Position numbers and translations under genes: made by a program | Source: Prorocentrum cordatum | Lineage: Eukaryota > Sar > Dinophyceae > Prorocentrales > Prorocentraceae | Reading direction: 5' to 3' | NCBI GenBank assembly: GCA_963575745.1 | Contig: CAUYUJ010000388.1 | Span: 1-64,000, forward strand | Length of the DNA: 64,000 nt | Shown here: in pieces, positions 54,160-63,998 of the stretch | Layout: each line of letters begins with the position of its first letter | Numbering within the stretch: position 1 is the stretch's first letter | The notes under the pieces: model-generated | Database searches by the model: none | Told to the model about the DNA's origin: nothing | What the model saw: the letters and a program-made list of their open reading frames with translations, nothing else

Positions 54160-55060
54160 CGCCAAACCCGGCCCCCCAACAACAACGACGCCGCTCGAGA
54201 CTTCCTCTTTTTTTACTCAGAGCTGGTGTTCTTGCTCGCCGCCGAAAGCCGCCGTCCTAACAAAACCAACGCTCCCGCTCGAGACTTCCTCCCGTTTTAC
54301 CTTGAACTGGCGCGCTAGTCTTTCTCTCATCGGCGCCGCCCCCATTAAAAACAACGCTCCCGCTCGAGGCTGTCTCCCTTTTTTAGTCAAGGCGGTGCTC
54401 CTCCTCGCCGCCGAAAACCGCCGCCCCTATAAAACCAGCGTTCCCGCCCGAGACATCCTTCCGTTTTACGCTGGGCTGGCGCCCAATTCGCTTTTGAATT
54501 GGTCCTCCTCCCAGCAAGAACAACGCTCCCGCTCGAGGCTTCCTTTTTTTCTTGGAGACGGTGCTGTTCTTCGCCGCCGACAACCCCCGTCCCGACAAAA
54601 CCACGGCTCCCGCTCGATGGTTCCTCCTTTCTTACTCAAGGCGGTGTTCCTCCTCGCCGCCGAAAGCCGCCGCCCCGACAAAACCCAGCGATCCCGCCCG
54701 AGACTCCCTTCTGTTTTACGCTGGACAGGCGCCCAACTCTCTTTTGTATTGGCGCCGCTCCCAGCAAGAACAACGCTCCCGCTCGAGATGTCCTTTCTTT
54801 TTCCTCGGGACGGTGCTGTTCTTCGCCGCCGACAGCCCCCGTCCCGACAAAACCACGGCTCCCGCCCGATGCTTCCTCCTTTCTTACTCAAGGCGACGTT
54901 CCTCCTCGCCGCCGAAAGCCGCCGTCTCAACAATACCAGCGTTCCCGCTCGAGACGTCGTTTTCTTTTACGCTGGACTAGCGCCCTACTCTCTTCAGCAT
55001 TGGCGCCGCTCTCAGCAACCACAGCAGCCCTGCTGGAGACTTCCTCCCTTTCTATTTAAG
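54160..55060. repeat. Nested tandem array (~83-bp sub-units in ~250-bp blocks)
   Basis: Sub-units contain GCTCCCGCTCGAGACTTCCT, GCTGTTCTTCGCCGCCGA and CCGTCCCGACAAAACCA. Blocks repeat at about 250 bp (AGCAAGAACAACGCTCCCGC at 54516 and 54766). A 462-aa + frame (54041-55429) and a 155-aa - frame remain open. The word CGCTCGAGACATCCT links this array to the AAGCGTTTCGCTCGAGACAT units at 58.7-61.6 kb. Confidence 0.85.
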
Positions 55061-55518
55061 GCCAGGTCCTTGCCTCGCCGCCGACAGCCCCCATCCCCAC
55101 CAAGGCAATCCTGTCGTTCGATATTCCCTTGTGCTTTACCCTTCGCTGTGGTTCCACTGGCGGCCTCGCATCGGCGCAGCAAGTCGCGGGCATGTGTTTT
55201 CGAGGCGGGATATGTTGAAATTCCTCGGAGGAGGTATTGCCAAGACCTCATTGGGCGGGAGATCTGGGAATGGGAATATCGGACCCCGAAGCTTCCTTCA
55301 GGAACGGCGCTTTCGCTTAGGACTTGCTCGAACGCTCATGCTCTTACCTTTCTGCTCCTCCTCCCCCTCCCTCCTCCCTCCTCCCTCCTCTCCTTCCTTC
55401 TCTCTCCGTCCTCTTTTCCTTCATCCTGATGCCTCTCTGCCCTATCCCCTCTCACTGCTCTGCCTCCTTCCTTCTCCCTCCCCTCTCCTGCTTCCTCCCT
55501 CCCTCGTTCTTTCTCTCT

Positions 55519-55551
<33 letters not shown>

Positions 55552-55930
55552 CTCTTTCTCTACCTATCTTATATGCCATTGTTTGTTGTGGTATCTTATT
55601 TGTTTTGTTGTTTTGTCTCTCTCTCTGCCTCTAATCAACCGCCCCCCCCTCTTCGCTCCTTCTCTCCTGGCGTGTTCCCTCTTCCTTCGTCCCTCCCCCT
55701 CCCTTCCTCCCACTCTCCCACGTTCTCCCCCTCCTCTATTTGCAGGGCCCACACAAATTCCAATGGCGGGCACACGTACGCCCACGAAGGATTGTCCGCC
55801 CGTTCAGGTTTGCCCGCCTGTCTAAGCCCGCCGCCCTCCGCAACGGGGGTATGATCGAAGACAAAAGCGGCGGGTATCGAGGGTGTGGGGAACTCGTTTT
55901 GCATGACACGCGGGCAAGTAAGAGCGAACA
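55061..55930. other. C/T-rich intronic sequence with (TC)n
   Basis: 55,340-55,740 is pyrimidine-rich with (TC)n at 55515-55560. No gene recognised; Ser/Leu frames are composition-driven. Confidence 0.4.
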
Positions 55931-55949
55931 GTCGTGTTATGATTGTTGT

Positions 55950-55950
55950 T

Positions 55951-56021
<71 letters not shown>

Positions 56022-56395
56022 TGTTGTTGTTGTTGTTGTTGTTGGTGTTGTTGTTGTTGGTGTTGTTGTTGCTTGTTGTCGTCATCCCATCCGCGACCCA
56101 CCCCGCGACCGACTCCGCCACCTGCAAACCAACCCGCGACCCACCCGCGACCCATCCCGCGACCCACCCGCGACCCACCCGAGACCCATCCTGCGACCCA
56201 CCCCGCGACCCACCCGCGACACTGCGACTCGCCCGCAACCCAATTGCCACCCACCCGCGACCCACCCCGCGACCCACCCACGACCCACCCGCGACGCACC
56301 CGCGACCCAACAGCGACCCACCCGCGACCCACCCGCGACCCATTTGCGACCCACCAGCGACCCACCCGCGACCGACCCGCATTGGTTTAACGAAC
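55950..56395. repeat. (AGT)n, (TTG)n, then (GCGACCCACCC)n, arm A' of inverted pair
   Basis: 55950-56020 AGT triplets, 56021-56080 GTT triplets, and 56085-56375 CGACCCACCCG units. Together with the border CGGCGCCTGCGGCGGGC (about 56400) it is the inverted counterpart of 35.9-36.29 kb. Confidence 0.85.
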
Positions 56396-56724
56396 GAATC
56401 GGCGCCTGCGGCGGGCTCGTTGTATAGTTTGTAAAAGGTAGGAACCCGCGGCGGACTTCTCCAGAGACTCGCAATGTGCCGACGTCCGTACCCTTTCCTC
56501 ACTCTTATCCTCATATGTGTGGTGCTACGGTATTTAAAACGAATGTGCGCGGCGCTAAGGCGAGAGCCACATGTTGATAGCCATCCGCTCTTCATGTGTG
56601 AAACTTCTGGCAATGTGTAAGCTTCAGGGCCATCAATGATGACGAAGTCTCAGGCTAAACGCCCTGCCCGCCCTTTCGACTGGCCTCTGGGTGCCACAGG
56701 GAAGAGTTATTTATGAGGTAGCGG

Positions 56725-56880
56725 GATGGAGGAGGAGGAGGAGGAGGAGGAGGAGAAGGGGGAGGAGGAGGAGGAGGAGGAGGAGGAGGAGGAGGAGGAG
56801 GAGGAACAGCAGCCTGAGCAGGAGGAGAAAATGGAGGAGGTGGAGGAGGAGGAGGAGCACGAGTAGCAGCAGAAGAGATG
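56725..56880. repeat. (GGA)n tract
   Basis: About 155 bp of GGA triplets. Confidence 0.95.
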
Positions 56881-56884
56881 GAGG

Positions 56885-57335
56885 AGGGGCACAGCAGCTG
56901 CATCTGGGTAGGATGATGATTAGAAGGAAAAGGAGAAGGCGAAGCAGTAGCGGAAGCACCAGTTGCAGTTCGAGGTGAGAGAAAGATTGGGATGAGCATG
57001 AGCAAGGGGTAGGATAGTAATGAGAGGGGAGGAGTAATTCAGGGGGCAGGACGGAGCACCTGCAGGAGGAGTAAATGAGGGAGGGAATGAGGAAGACTAA
57101 CATGCGCTTCTGGGTTACGACGAGGGGGGAGGATGACGGGGGAGGAGGGGTGGAGGAGGGGGGAGGAGATGAGGTCCCGCATCTCCGACGATAGGATGTT
57201 TGTTTCTGGCAGCCTTGATCCTGAAGCTCCCGGCTCAGACCCGTCAAACGCACCCTGGGCGTAGCGGCGGAAAGCAGTGCGGCTCGATTTGATTTGCCCT
57301 AGTCGCCACCAGTCCAGGGGAAGGGGACGAGGCGA
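56885..57335. other. Purine-rich intronic sequence, nothing recognised
   Basis: GGAGGA-rich with no gene recognised. The 535-aa - frame crossing it contains the N gap and is an artefact. Confidence 0.4.
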
Positions 57336-57339
57336 CAGA

Positions 57340-57445
57340 GGAGGAGGAGGAAGAGGAGGAGGAGGAGGAGGAGGAGGAGGGAATAGGAGGAGAACGAGGA
57401 GGACGAGGAGGACGAGGAGGAGGAGGAGGAGGAGGAGGGGGAGGA
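57340..57445. repeat. (GGA)n tract upstream of exon f
   Basis: About 105 bp of GGA/GAC triplets about 135 bp before the next kinesin exon. Confidence 0.95.
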
Positions 57446-57579
57446 ACGGCGTGGCGCTCGTGTGCTGCACCATCGCCGCGCTGCCCGAGAAGCTCAGAAA
57501 GGGGTAGCGTAGCCAGTGGATCTGACCCCTCTCTGGTCCCCGGAGCAGGGAGCAGCACCCGCGCGGGTCCCGCCGAGAG

Positions 57580-57636
57580 GTCGCCGGCCTCGCCGAGTTC
57601 CTCGTGGGGAGCCCCGAGGCCATGCTGCAGGACGGC
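57580..57636 (+). CDS. Kinesin-13 motor domain, exon f (VAGLAEFLV)
   Basis: The frame gives VAGLAEFLVGSPEAMLQDG. This aligns with VVGLQEHLVNSADDVIKMIDMG of MCAK-type kinesins and follows directly on SEVQ from the previous exon. The acceptor is CCGAGAG ending at 57579, phase 0. The donor is uncertain: GC dinucleotides at 57635 and 57637 would end the exon after Asp or Gly, before genomic DNA reads through into AFRRQRCG, which does not match the family's following SRTT/ACRTSG. The next family landmarks (SSRSHA switch I, DLAGSE switch II) were not found before 64,000, so the rest of the gene lies further right. Confidence 0.85.
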
Positions 57637-57639
57637 GCT

Positions 57640-57940
57640 TTTCGACGGCAGCGGTGTGGGCCGCCCCGGCTTCCGTCGGCCACGGTCCGGGGCGAAGGGG
57701 AGCATACGTAGGCTGCAGGGGGGGAGGTTTGGGGCTCGAGGTTTGTTGGCGCTTTCGTTGCCCAGACATGATGGCGTCGTAAAAGGATCCGGGCGGGAGG
57801 TTCTTCGTCCTTTTCGGCCCCGAGAGGCCCTCGCCGGGCCCCAGGACCGTCAAACAAGGATTCAGGACGAACGACCGGTCCTGGGGAACGGGTCGGGACT
57901 TCCAGGGACGCCGGCCTGAAACATGATGGACCCACGAACC
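57640..57940. other. Intronic dispersed repeat, nothing coding recognised
   Basis: AGGCCCTCGCCGGGCC and CCGTCAA...CGGGACGA words at 57831-57895 match 25.0-25.05 kb, next to the TIR-5 element there. Confidence 0.5.
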
Positions 57941-58235
57941 CGGAAAGGGATATAGACATGTGGAGCATGGACACGTTTTCACGATACCCAACTGGGCAAC
58001 ACCTCACGAAACATCCCACGAGACACTTCACGAAACATCCCACGAGACACCTCACGAAACATTCCACGAGACACCTCACGAAACATTCCACGAGAAACCC
58101 CGCGAAACATTCCACGCGACACCCCACGAAACATTCCACGACGACAGGCAACCACTCAACCAAGGCGGTGTGGTCGTGCTGGGGAGTGGTCGTGCTGGGG
58201 TGTGGTCGTGCTGGGGGGTGGTCGTGCTGGGGGTG

Positions 58236-58335
58236 NNNNNNNNNNNNNNNNNNNNNNNNNNNNNNNNNNNNNNNNNNNNNNNNNNNNNNNNNNNNNNNNN
58301 NNNNNNNNNNNNNNNNNNNNNNNNNNNNNNNNNNN
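58236..58335. other. Assembly gap, exactly 100 N
   Basis: One hundred consecutive N inside the GTGGTCGTGCTGGGG array. The round size suggests a scaffold gap of unknown true length caused by the repeat. Confidence 0.99.
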
Positions 58336-58747
58336 GGGGTGTGGTCGTGCTGGTGGGGTGTGGTCTTGCTTGGGTGTGGTCGTGCTGGGGTGTGGTCGTG
58401 CTGTGGCGTGGTCGTGCTGGGGCGTGGTCGTGCTGGGGCGTGGTCGTGCTGGGGTGTGGTCGTGCTGTGGTGAGGTCGTGCTGGGGTGTGGTCGTGCTGG
58501 GTTATGGTCTTGCTGGGGTGGGGTCGTGCTGGGGTGGGGTAATGCTGGGGTGTGGTCGTGCTGGGGTGGGGTCGTCCTGGGGTGGGGTCGTGCTGGGGTG
58601 GGGTCGTGCTGGGGTGTGGTGGTGCTGGGGTGCCCAGATCCCTCAAGTTCTACAAAACAAGCGATTCGCTCGAGACATCCTCGGCAAACTCTGCGGAGCA
58701 AGCGTTTCGCTCGAGACATCCTCAACGCACGAAAAAGTGGCCCGCAC

Positions 58748-58945
58748 CCTGTGATTTATCGATCGGGATTTCAAAAACAAGCGTTTCGCTCGAGACATCC
58801 TCAAACATAATTTCGCCGGCCTCCTTCGACCTCGATATTTATCAGGGAAAAATTTCGCCGGCCTCCTTCAAGTTGGGCACCGGGGACATGTTTACATAGA
58901 GAAAGAGAACCCTGGGCCCACGCCCTTTCCGGGACATGATGGACC
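58748..58945. repeat. ~190-bp repeat (TTCGCCGGCCTCCTTC block), copy 1
   Basis: GTGATTTATCGATCGGGATT, AAGCGTTTCGCTCGAGACAT, TTCGCCGGCCTCCTTCGACC, ATTTATCAGGGAAAAA and GAGAACCCTGGGCCCACGCC. Recurs at 61381-61535 (without the first word) and 61550-61737. Confidence 0.9.
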
Positions 58946-61254
58946 CACGAACCCGGAAAGGGATAAAGACATGTGCAGCATGGTCACGTTTTCACGATAC
59001 CCAACTGGGCGACATCTCACGAAACATCCCACGAGACACCCCGCGAAACATCCCACGAGACACCTCACGAAACATTCCACGAGACAACTCACGAAACATT
59101 CCACGAGACACCCCGTGAAACATTCCACGAGACACCCCACGAACAGGCAACCACTCAACCAGACACGCCACGAAACATTCCACGGGGGTGCGACGGGGTG
59201 TGGTCGTGCTGGGGTGTGGTCGTGCTGGGGTGTGGTCGTGCTGGGGAGTGGTCGTGCTGGGGTGTGGTCGTGCTGGGGGGTGGTCGTGCTGGGGGGTGGT
59301 CGTGCTGGGGGGGTGGTCGTGCGGGGGGGTGGTCGTGCTGGGGCGTGGTCGTGCTGGGGCGTGGTCGTGCTGGGGCGTGGTCGTGCTGGGGCGTGGTCGT
59401 GCTGTGGTGAGGTCGTGCTGGGGTGTGGTCGTGCTGGGGTGTGGTATTGCTGGGGTAGGGTCGTGCTGGGGTCGGGTCGTGCTGGGGTGTGGTCGTGCTG
59501 GGGTATGGTCGTGCGGGGGTGGGGTCGTGCTGGGGTGGGGTCGTGCTGGGGTCTGGTCGTGCTGGGGTGTGGTCGTGCTGGGGTATGGTCGTGCTAGGGT
59601 GGGGTCGTGCATTTCGCTCGAGACATCCTGCCAAACTTCCAGGAAATCGTACAACAACAAACGAATTAGTCGAGACATCATCGAAATTCCTTCGCGCGGG
59701 GCGCTTTTCCGCGTCGCGGTCGGCTCTGCAAAACAAGCGTTTCGCTCGGCGACATCCTCGGCCAAACTCTGCGGAGCAAAAGCGTTTCGCTCGGACATCC
59801 TCAACACACCGAAACATGATGGAACCACGAACCCGGAAAGGGATATAGACATGTGGAGCATGGACACGTTTTCACGATACCCAACTGGGCAACACCTCAC
59901 GAAACATCCCACGAGACACTTCACGAAACATCCCACGAGACACCTCACGAAACATTCCACGAGACACCTCACGAAACATTCCACGAGACACCCCGCGAAA
60001 CATTCCACGATACACCCCGCGAAACATTCCACGAAGACAGGCAACCACTCAACCAAGGCGGTGTGGTCGTGCTGGGGAGTGGTCGTGCTGGGGTGTGGTC
60101 GTGCTGGGGGGTGGTCGTGATGGGGGGTGGTCGTGCTGGGGGTGTAGTCGTGCTGGGGGGTGGTCGTGCTGGGGCGTGGTCGTGCTGGGGCGTGGTCGTG
60201 TTGGGGCGTGGTCGTGCTGGGGTGTGGTCGTGCTGTGGTGAGTCGTGCTGGGGCGTAGTCGTGCTGGGGCGTGGTCTTGCTGGGGCGTGGTCGTGCTGGG
60301 GTGTGGTCGTGCTGTGGTGAGGTCATGCTGGGGTGTGGTCGTGCTGGGGTGTGGTCTTGCTGGGGTGGGGTCGTGCTGGGGTGGGGTCCTGCTGGGGTGT
60401 GGTCGTCCTGGGGTGTGGTCGTGAGGGGGTGGGGGGTGCTTGCGGAGGGGTCGTTGCTTGGGTGTGGTTGTCGTTCTGGTGTGTGGTGTGATGGGTGTGG
60501 TCGGCTAGGGGGGGGTCGTGCTGGGGTGGGGTCGTGATGGGGTGGGGTCGTGCTGGCGTGGGTAGTGCGGGGGTTTGTGGTCGTGTGCGGGGAGTGTCGT
60601 GCTGGGGTGTGAGTCGTGCTGGGTGGGGTCGTGCTGGGTGTGGCGTGCTTTGGGGGTGGTCCGCAACCACGTGATTACCCCCGATCGGTTGTGCTGGGGT
60701 GTGATAGTGATGGTGCTGGGGTTGTTGGTTCGTGCTGGGGTGTGGTCCTGCTGGGGTGTGGTCGTGCTGGGGATGGTTCGTGCTGGGGTGTGTTTCGTGC
60801 TGAGGGGGGCGGCCGTGCGGGGGGGTCGTGCTGGGGCGTGGTCGTGCTGGGGCGTGGTCGTGCTGGGGCGTGGTCGTGCTGGGGCGTGGTCGTGCTGGGG
60901 CGTGGTCGTGCTGGGGTGTGGTCGTGCTGTGGTGAGGTCGTGCTGGGGTGTGGTCGAGCTGGGGTGTGGTCTTGCTGGGGCGTGCTCGTGCTGCGGTCGG
61001 GTCGTGCTGGGGTGTGGTCGTGCTGGGGTATGGTCGGGCTGGGGTGGGGTCGTGCTGGGGTGGGGTCGTGCTGGGGTCTGGTCGTGCTGGGGTGTGGTCG
61101 TGCTGGGGTATGGTCGTGCTAGGGTGGGGTCGTGCATTTCGCTCGAGACATCCTGCCAAAATTCCAGGAAATCGTACAAAAACAAACGAATTAGTCGAGA
61201 CATCATCGAAATTCCTTCGCGCGGGGCGCTTTTCCGCGTCGCGGTCGGCTCTGC

Positions 61255-61737
61255 AAAACCAGCGTTTCGCTTGAGACATCCTCAGCAAATTCTGAAAACA
61301 AGCGTTTCGCTCGAGACATCCTCAACTCTGCAAAACCAGCGTTTCGCTCGAGACATCCTCAAGAAATTCTGAAAAACAAGCGTTTCGCTCGAGACATCCT
61401 CAAATTTTAATTCGCCGGCCTCCTTCGACCTCGTTATTTATCAGGGAAAAAATTCGCCGGCCTCCCTCAAGTTGGCACCGGGGGACAGGTTTACCTACTA
61501 AAAGAGAACCCTGGGCCCACGCCCTTTCCGGGAAAAGTGGCCCGCACCCTGTGATTTATCGATCGGGATTTCAAAAACAAGCGTTTCGCTCGAGACATCC
61601 TCAAATTTTAATTCGCCGGCCTCCTTCGACCTCGTTATTTATCAGGGAAAAAATTCGCCGGCCTCCCTCAAGTTGGCACCGGGGGACAGGTTTACCTACT
61701 AAAAGAGAACCCTGGGCCCACGCCCTTTCCGGGAAAA
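61255..61737. repeat. Tandem copies of the 190-bp block and 45-bp AAGCGTTTCGCTCGAGACAT units
   Basis: 61255-61410 has four to five units of CAGCGTTTCGCTCGAGACAT at 40-55-bp spacing. The block at 61381-61535 and that at 61575-61737 are virtually identical over ~155 bp, indicating a recent tandem duplication. Confidence 0.9.
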
Positions 61738-61762
61738 AAACAGGACGTCGCATGTCTGGTTT

Positions 61763-61969
61763 GGACGCCCGACATGGGTACCGAAAAAATGGGTACGATG
61801 CCCAACAACAAATGTTGTCCAAAATCAACACCGGCCGCTGTTGGGCAGGCTGCCTTCTCTCTCAAATGGACACAGGCCGCGGCGACACCGACAGCGAGTC
61901 CTGTCCAAAATGAGCAGGAACTGCTGTTGGGTATTGTACCCACTCTTTCCGTACCCATTTCGGGCGTCC
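61763..61969. mobile_element. TIR-5 element, copy 2 (opposite orientation)
   Basis: Left GGACGCCCGACATGGGTACC, then CGATGCCCAACAACAAAT. Right CTGCTGTTGGGTATTGTACC, then CCGTACCCATTTCGGGCGTCC. Its reverse complement matches 25057-25265. Confidence 0.8.
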
Positions 61970-61974
61970 AAATC

Positions 61975-62370
61975 CAGAACCCCGACGTCATGATTTTTTC
62001 ATGACGTCGACCCCCAGAGGTCTTGACCCATTCCCCGGGACCGGTTTTTCATCCCGAGTCGTTGTTCGACGGTCCCGACCGAGGCCCGGGCAGGGCCCTC
62101 AGAGGCCGAAAATAGTGAAAAACCTCCCGTCGTGATTTTTTCATGACTCGAGGAGGTCCTGGAATCTGGGTATAGTCCTCGGCGGCCTTCCAGCCTCGGG
62201 GACGCCCTCCAGCGGCACCGCGCCGCGCCGAGGGGCGCCCCGGGGGCGCGGCAGGTAGTGCCGGGCGGCCGCCCTGAGGCCCGAGCCGTGGCCCGGAGGC
62301 CACCGCGGCATGCATGCGCCCGGGAGGGGCGCGTGGGCCCCGCGTCGCCCACGGATTTCGGGGGCGGAAA
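61975..62370. other. Intronic sequence with a short palindrome, nothing coding
   Basis: GACGTCATGATTTTTTCATGACGTC at 61984-62008 is palindromic around a T run, and CGTCGTGATTTTTTCATGACTCG at 62128-62150 is a partial echo. No gene recognised. Confidence 0.5.
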
Positions 62371-62518
62371 CCCTGACCTTCCAGAGAGCTATTTTTTAGC
62401 ACTGGAAACCTAAAAACCTAAAAAACGAGACGAAACAGCCTAAAACCAAGACGTAAAATAGCTCTGGGATAGGTTTTTACGTCGGGTGCTATTTTTTAGC
62501 CCTCCTGGAAGGTCAGGG
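62371..62518. mobile_element. TIR-4 element, copy 2
   Basis: CCCTGACCTTCCAGAGAGC to CTCCTGGAAGGTCAGGG, 148 bp, nearly identical to the copies at 32963 and 63542. Flanked by GGAAA and AAAGA, so no long target duplication is obvious. Confidence 0.9.
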
Positions 62519-62740
62519 AAAGAGGGGGGTGATGACAAGGGGGGGGGTGGATATCATGGCGTGGGCCATGATATCTCCCCAGGTTTCATGGCGCCTCTTC
62601 TTATTGCATTACGTCCCTGGCCCCCCCGCTGGGCCGCGCACATGCCGCCGGTCATGATTTGCGCCCCCCCCTCTTGGACACCCCCCTCTTGGCCGCTCCC
62701 GAGGATTCCGAGGTGGCCTCCCCACAGATAGATCCCTGTG
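62519..62740. repeat. Dispersed repeat, copy 2 (partner 2.34-2.55 kb)
   Basis: Same ordered words as the first copy (GAGGGGGGTG, GCCATGATATCTC, CATGGCGCCTCTT, GCCGCCGGTCATG). Confidence 0.7.
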
Positions 62741-63520
62741 GTCGGGGATAGAGAAAATAGAGGGGGGAAGGGGGGGGGTCTTCATTATCGCCCGTCGGCG
62801 GTTGAGCACAGAGAAGCTTTGTCAAAAGAGGGGGCATGCAGGGCAAATCCGCTCAAAATCGGCCCCGGGACCCCTCCCGGGGTCGAAGCGGACGAGTTCT
62901 TCGAGCCAGTTGCCCACCCTGCCCAGGCTTATTGTCATGTTGCTCCCATCGTACTGGAGGACCACACCCCAGAAATCATTTCGAGCACCCAGAAAAATAC
63001 GGAAAAGCAGTGTCTGCCCGGCACGCTGTAGCGAAGTGTCGGACGAGTCTCGCCTCCCAGGGCTCGACACGTTAAAACCTTCCAGTTTCGGTACTTTCTG
63101 GGCGCTCGAAATTCGTTCTAGCGAGCAAGGCTAAAGTAGGTTGGAACATCATAAGTCCATGCAGGTGTTTCGCTGCCGGGATCCCGTCGCCGAAGTGTCG
63201 GCGATGTGTCGCCGATTCCAGGTCGAGGCTCCCCCCGTGAGCCTGCCCCCCCTTATCGCGCCCTCCATCGGCCCCCCTCCGCACGCTTCAGGGGAGCAAG
63301 ACGCCATGATATCATGATGCTGATATCCAGGATGTCCAAGGTCTCTGCTTGCGCTCGCGCGGTTTCCAGAAACTGGGGGGGGGGCCCAGGGGGCCCGGGC
63401 ACGCATCCTGAGCCGATCGTATCGTTGCACCATTCTCGTCTTACTTCCGAGCGCTCCGCGCGGCAGACCCGCGCAATTGGCGGCGGCGGCGGTTGTTGCG
63501 AGAGGGGGCTCGGAAGGCTG
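62741..63520. other. Unique sequence, nothing recognised
   Basis: Open frames under 115 aa on both strands with no recognised domain. Confidence 0.35.
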
Positions 63521-63541
63521 AGGTCGAGGCCCCCCTTCCTG

Positions 63542-63687
63542 CCCTGACCTTCCAGAGAGCTATTTTTTAGCACTGGAAACCTAAAAACCTAAAAAACGAG
63601 ACGAAACAGCCTAAAACCAAGACGTAAAATAGCTCTGGGATAGGTTTTTACGTCGGGTGCTATTTTTTAGCCCTCCTGGAAGGTCAG
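63542..63687. mobile_element. TIR-4 element, copy 3, with 21-bp flanking direct repeats
   Basis: A 146-bp copy bounded by an exact 21-bp direct repeat that begins AGGTCGAGGCCCCCCTTCCT (63521-63541 and 63688-63708). This is either an unusually long target duplication or insertion between pre-existing repeats. Confidence 0.85.
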
Positions 63688-63708
63688 AGGTCGAGGCCCC
63701 CCTTCCTG

Positions 63709-63950
63709 AGCCCACCCGACGTCTGCAATCTGTCCGGGTCTGCTTGGCCGCGAGGGCTTGGCCGGCAGACCGCACCGCGCTCGCTCCCATCCCATCTTCG
63801 GCGCCCGCGGGCCGACCACGGAGAACACGGCCGTCCGGCGGAGGCGGGCAGCGCCTCTCGAGGCCCCGCGGCCACGGAAAACGACCGTCGGCCCAGACGG
63901 CCAGCGCCTCTCGAGGCCCGCTTGTGGCGGACTGCGCCCAGCACGGAAGG
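63709..63950. other. Unique GC-rich sequence, nothing recognised
   Basis: CAGCGCCTCTCGAGGCCC occurs twice (63849 and 63902), with GCGGCCACGGAAAACGACCG nearby. No gene recognised. Confidence 0.35.
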
Positions 63951-63952
63951 CG

Positions 63953-63998
63953 CTGCTCCTCCTCCTCCTCCTCCTCCTCCTCCTCCTCCTCCTCCTCT
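63953..63998. repeat. (CTC)n tract at window end
   Basis: Pyrimidine triplets to the right edge, probably continuing beyond it. Confidence 0.95.

Larger units (their letters stand above)
47052..57579 (+). other. Kinesin-13 intron 5 (~10.5 kb)
   Basis: Apparent GC-AG intron: CAG then GCCGCC at the 5' end, CCGAGAG at the 3' end. Joining gives SEVQ-VAGLAEFLV, matching the family without gap. It contains the 82-bp and 101-bp arrays, an inverted-pair arm, the 54-55 kb array and GGA tracts. Confidence 0.75.
57940..61140. repeat. Higher-order minisatellite: CACGAAACAT heads and GTGGTCGTGCTGGGG arrays
   Basis: At least three composite blocks. Each has a lead-in ACCCACGAACCCGGAAAGGG (57925, 58944, 59828), then ACGTTTTCACGATACCCAAC. 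About ten units of ~24 bp (CACGAAACATTCCACGAGAC) follow, then a bridge CAGGCAACCACTCAACCA and 25-40 units of ~16 bp (GTGGTCGTGCTGGGGT). Blocks end in AAGCGTTTCGCTCGAGACAT units. A fourth GTGGTCGTGCTGGGG block (60560-61135) lacks the head. Long frames (up to 444 aa) are artefacts. Confidence 0.95.

Noticed and set aside
58992-60326. 444-aa - strand frame rich in Thr-Pro-Gln-His-Asp
   Set aside because: Direct translation of the GTGGTCGTGCTGGGG minisatellite.
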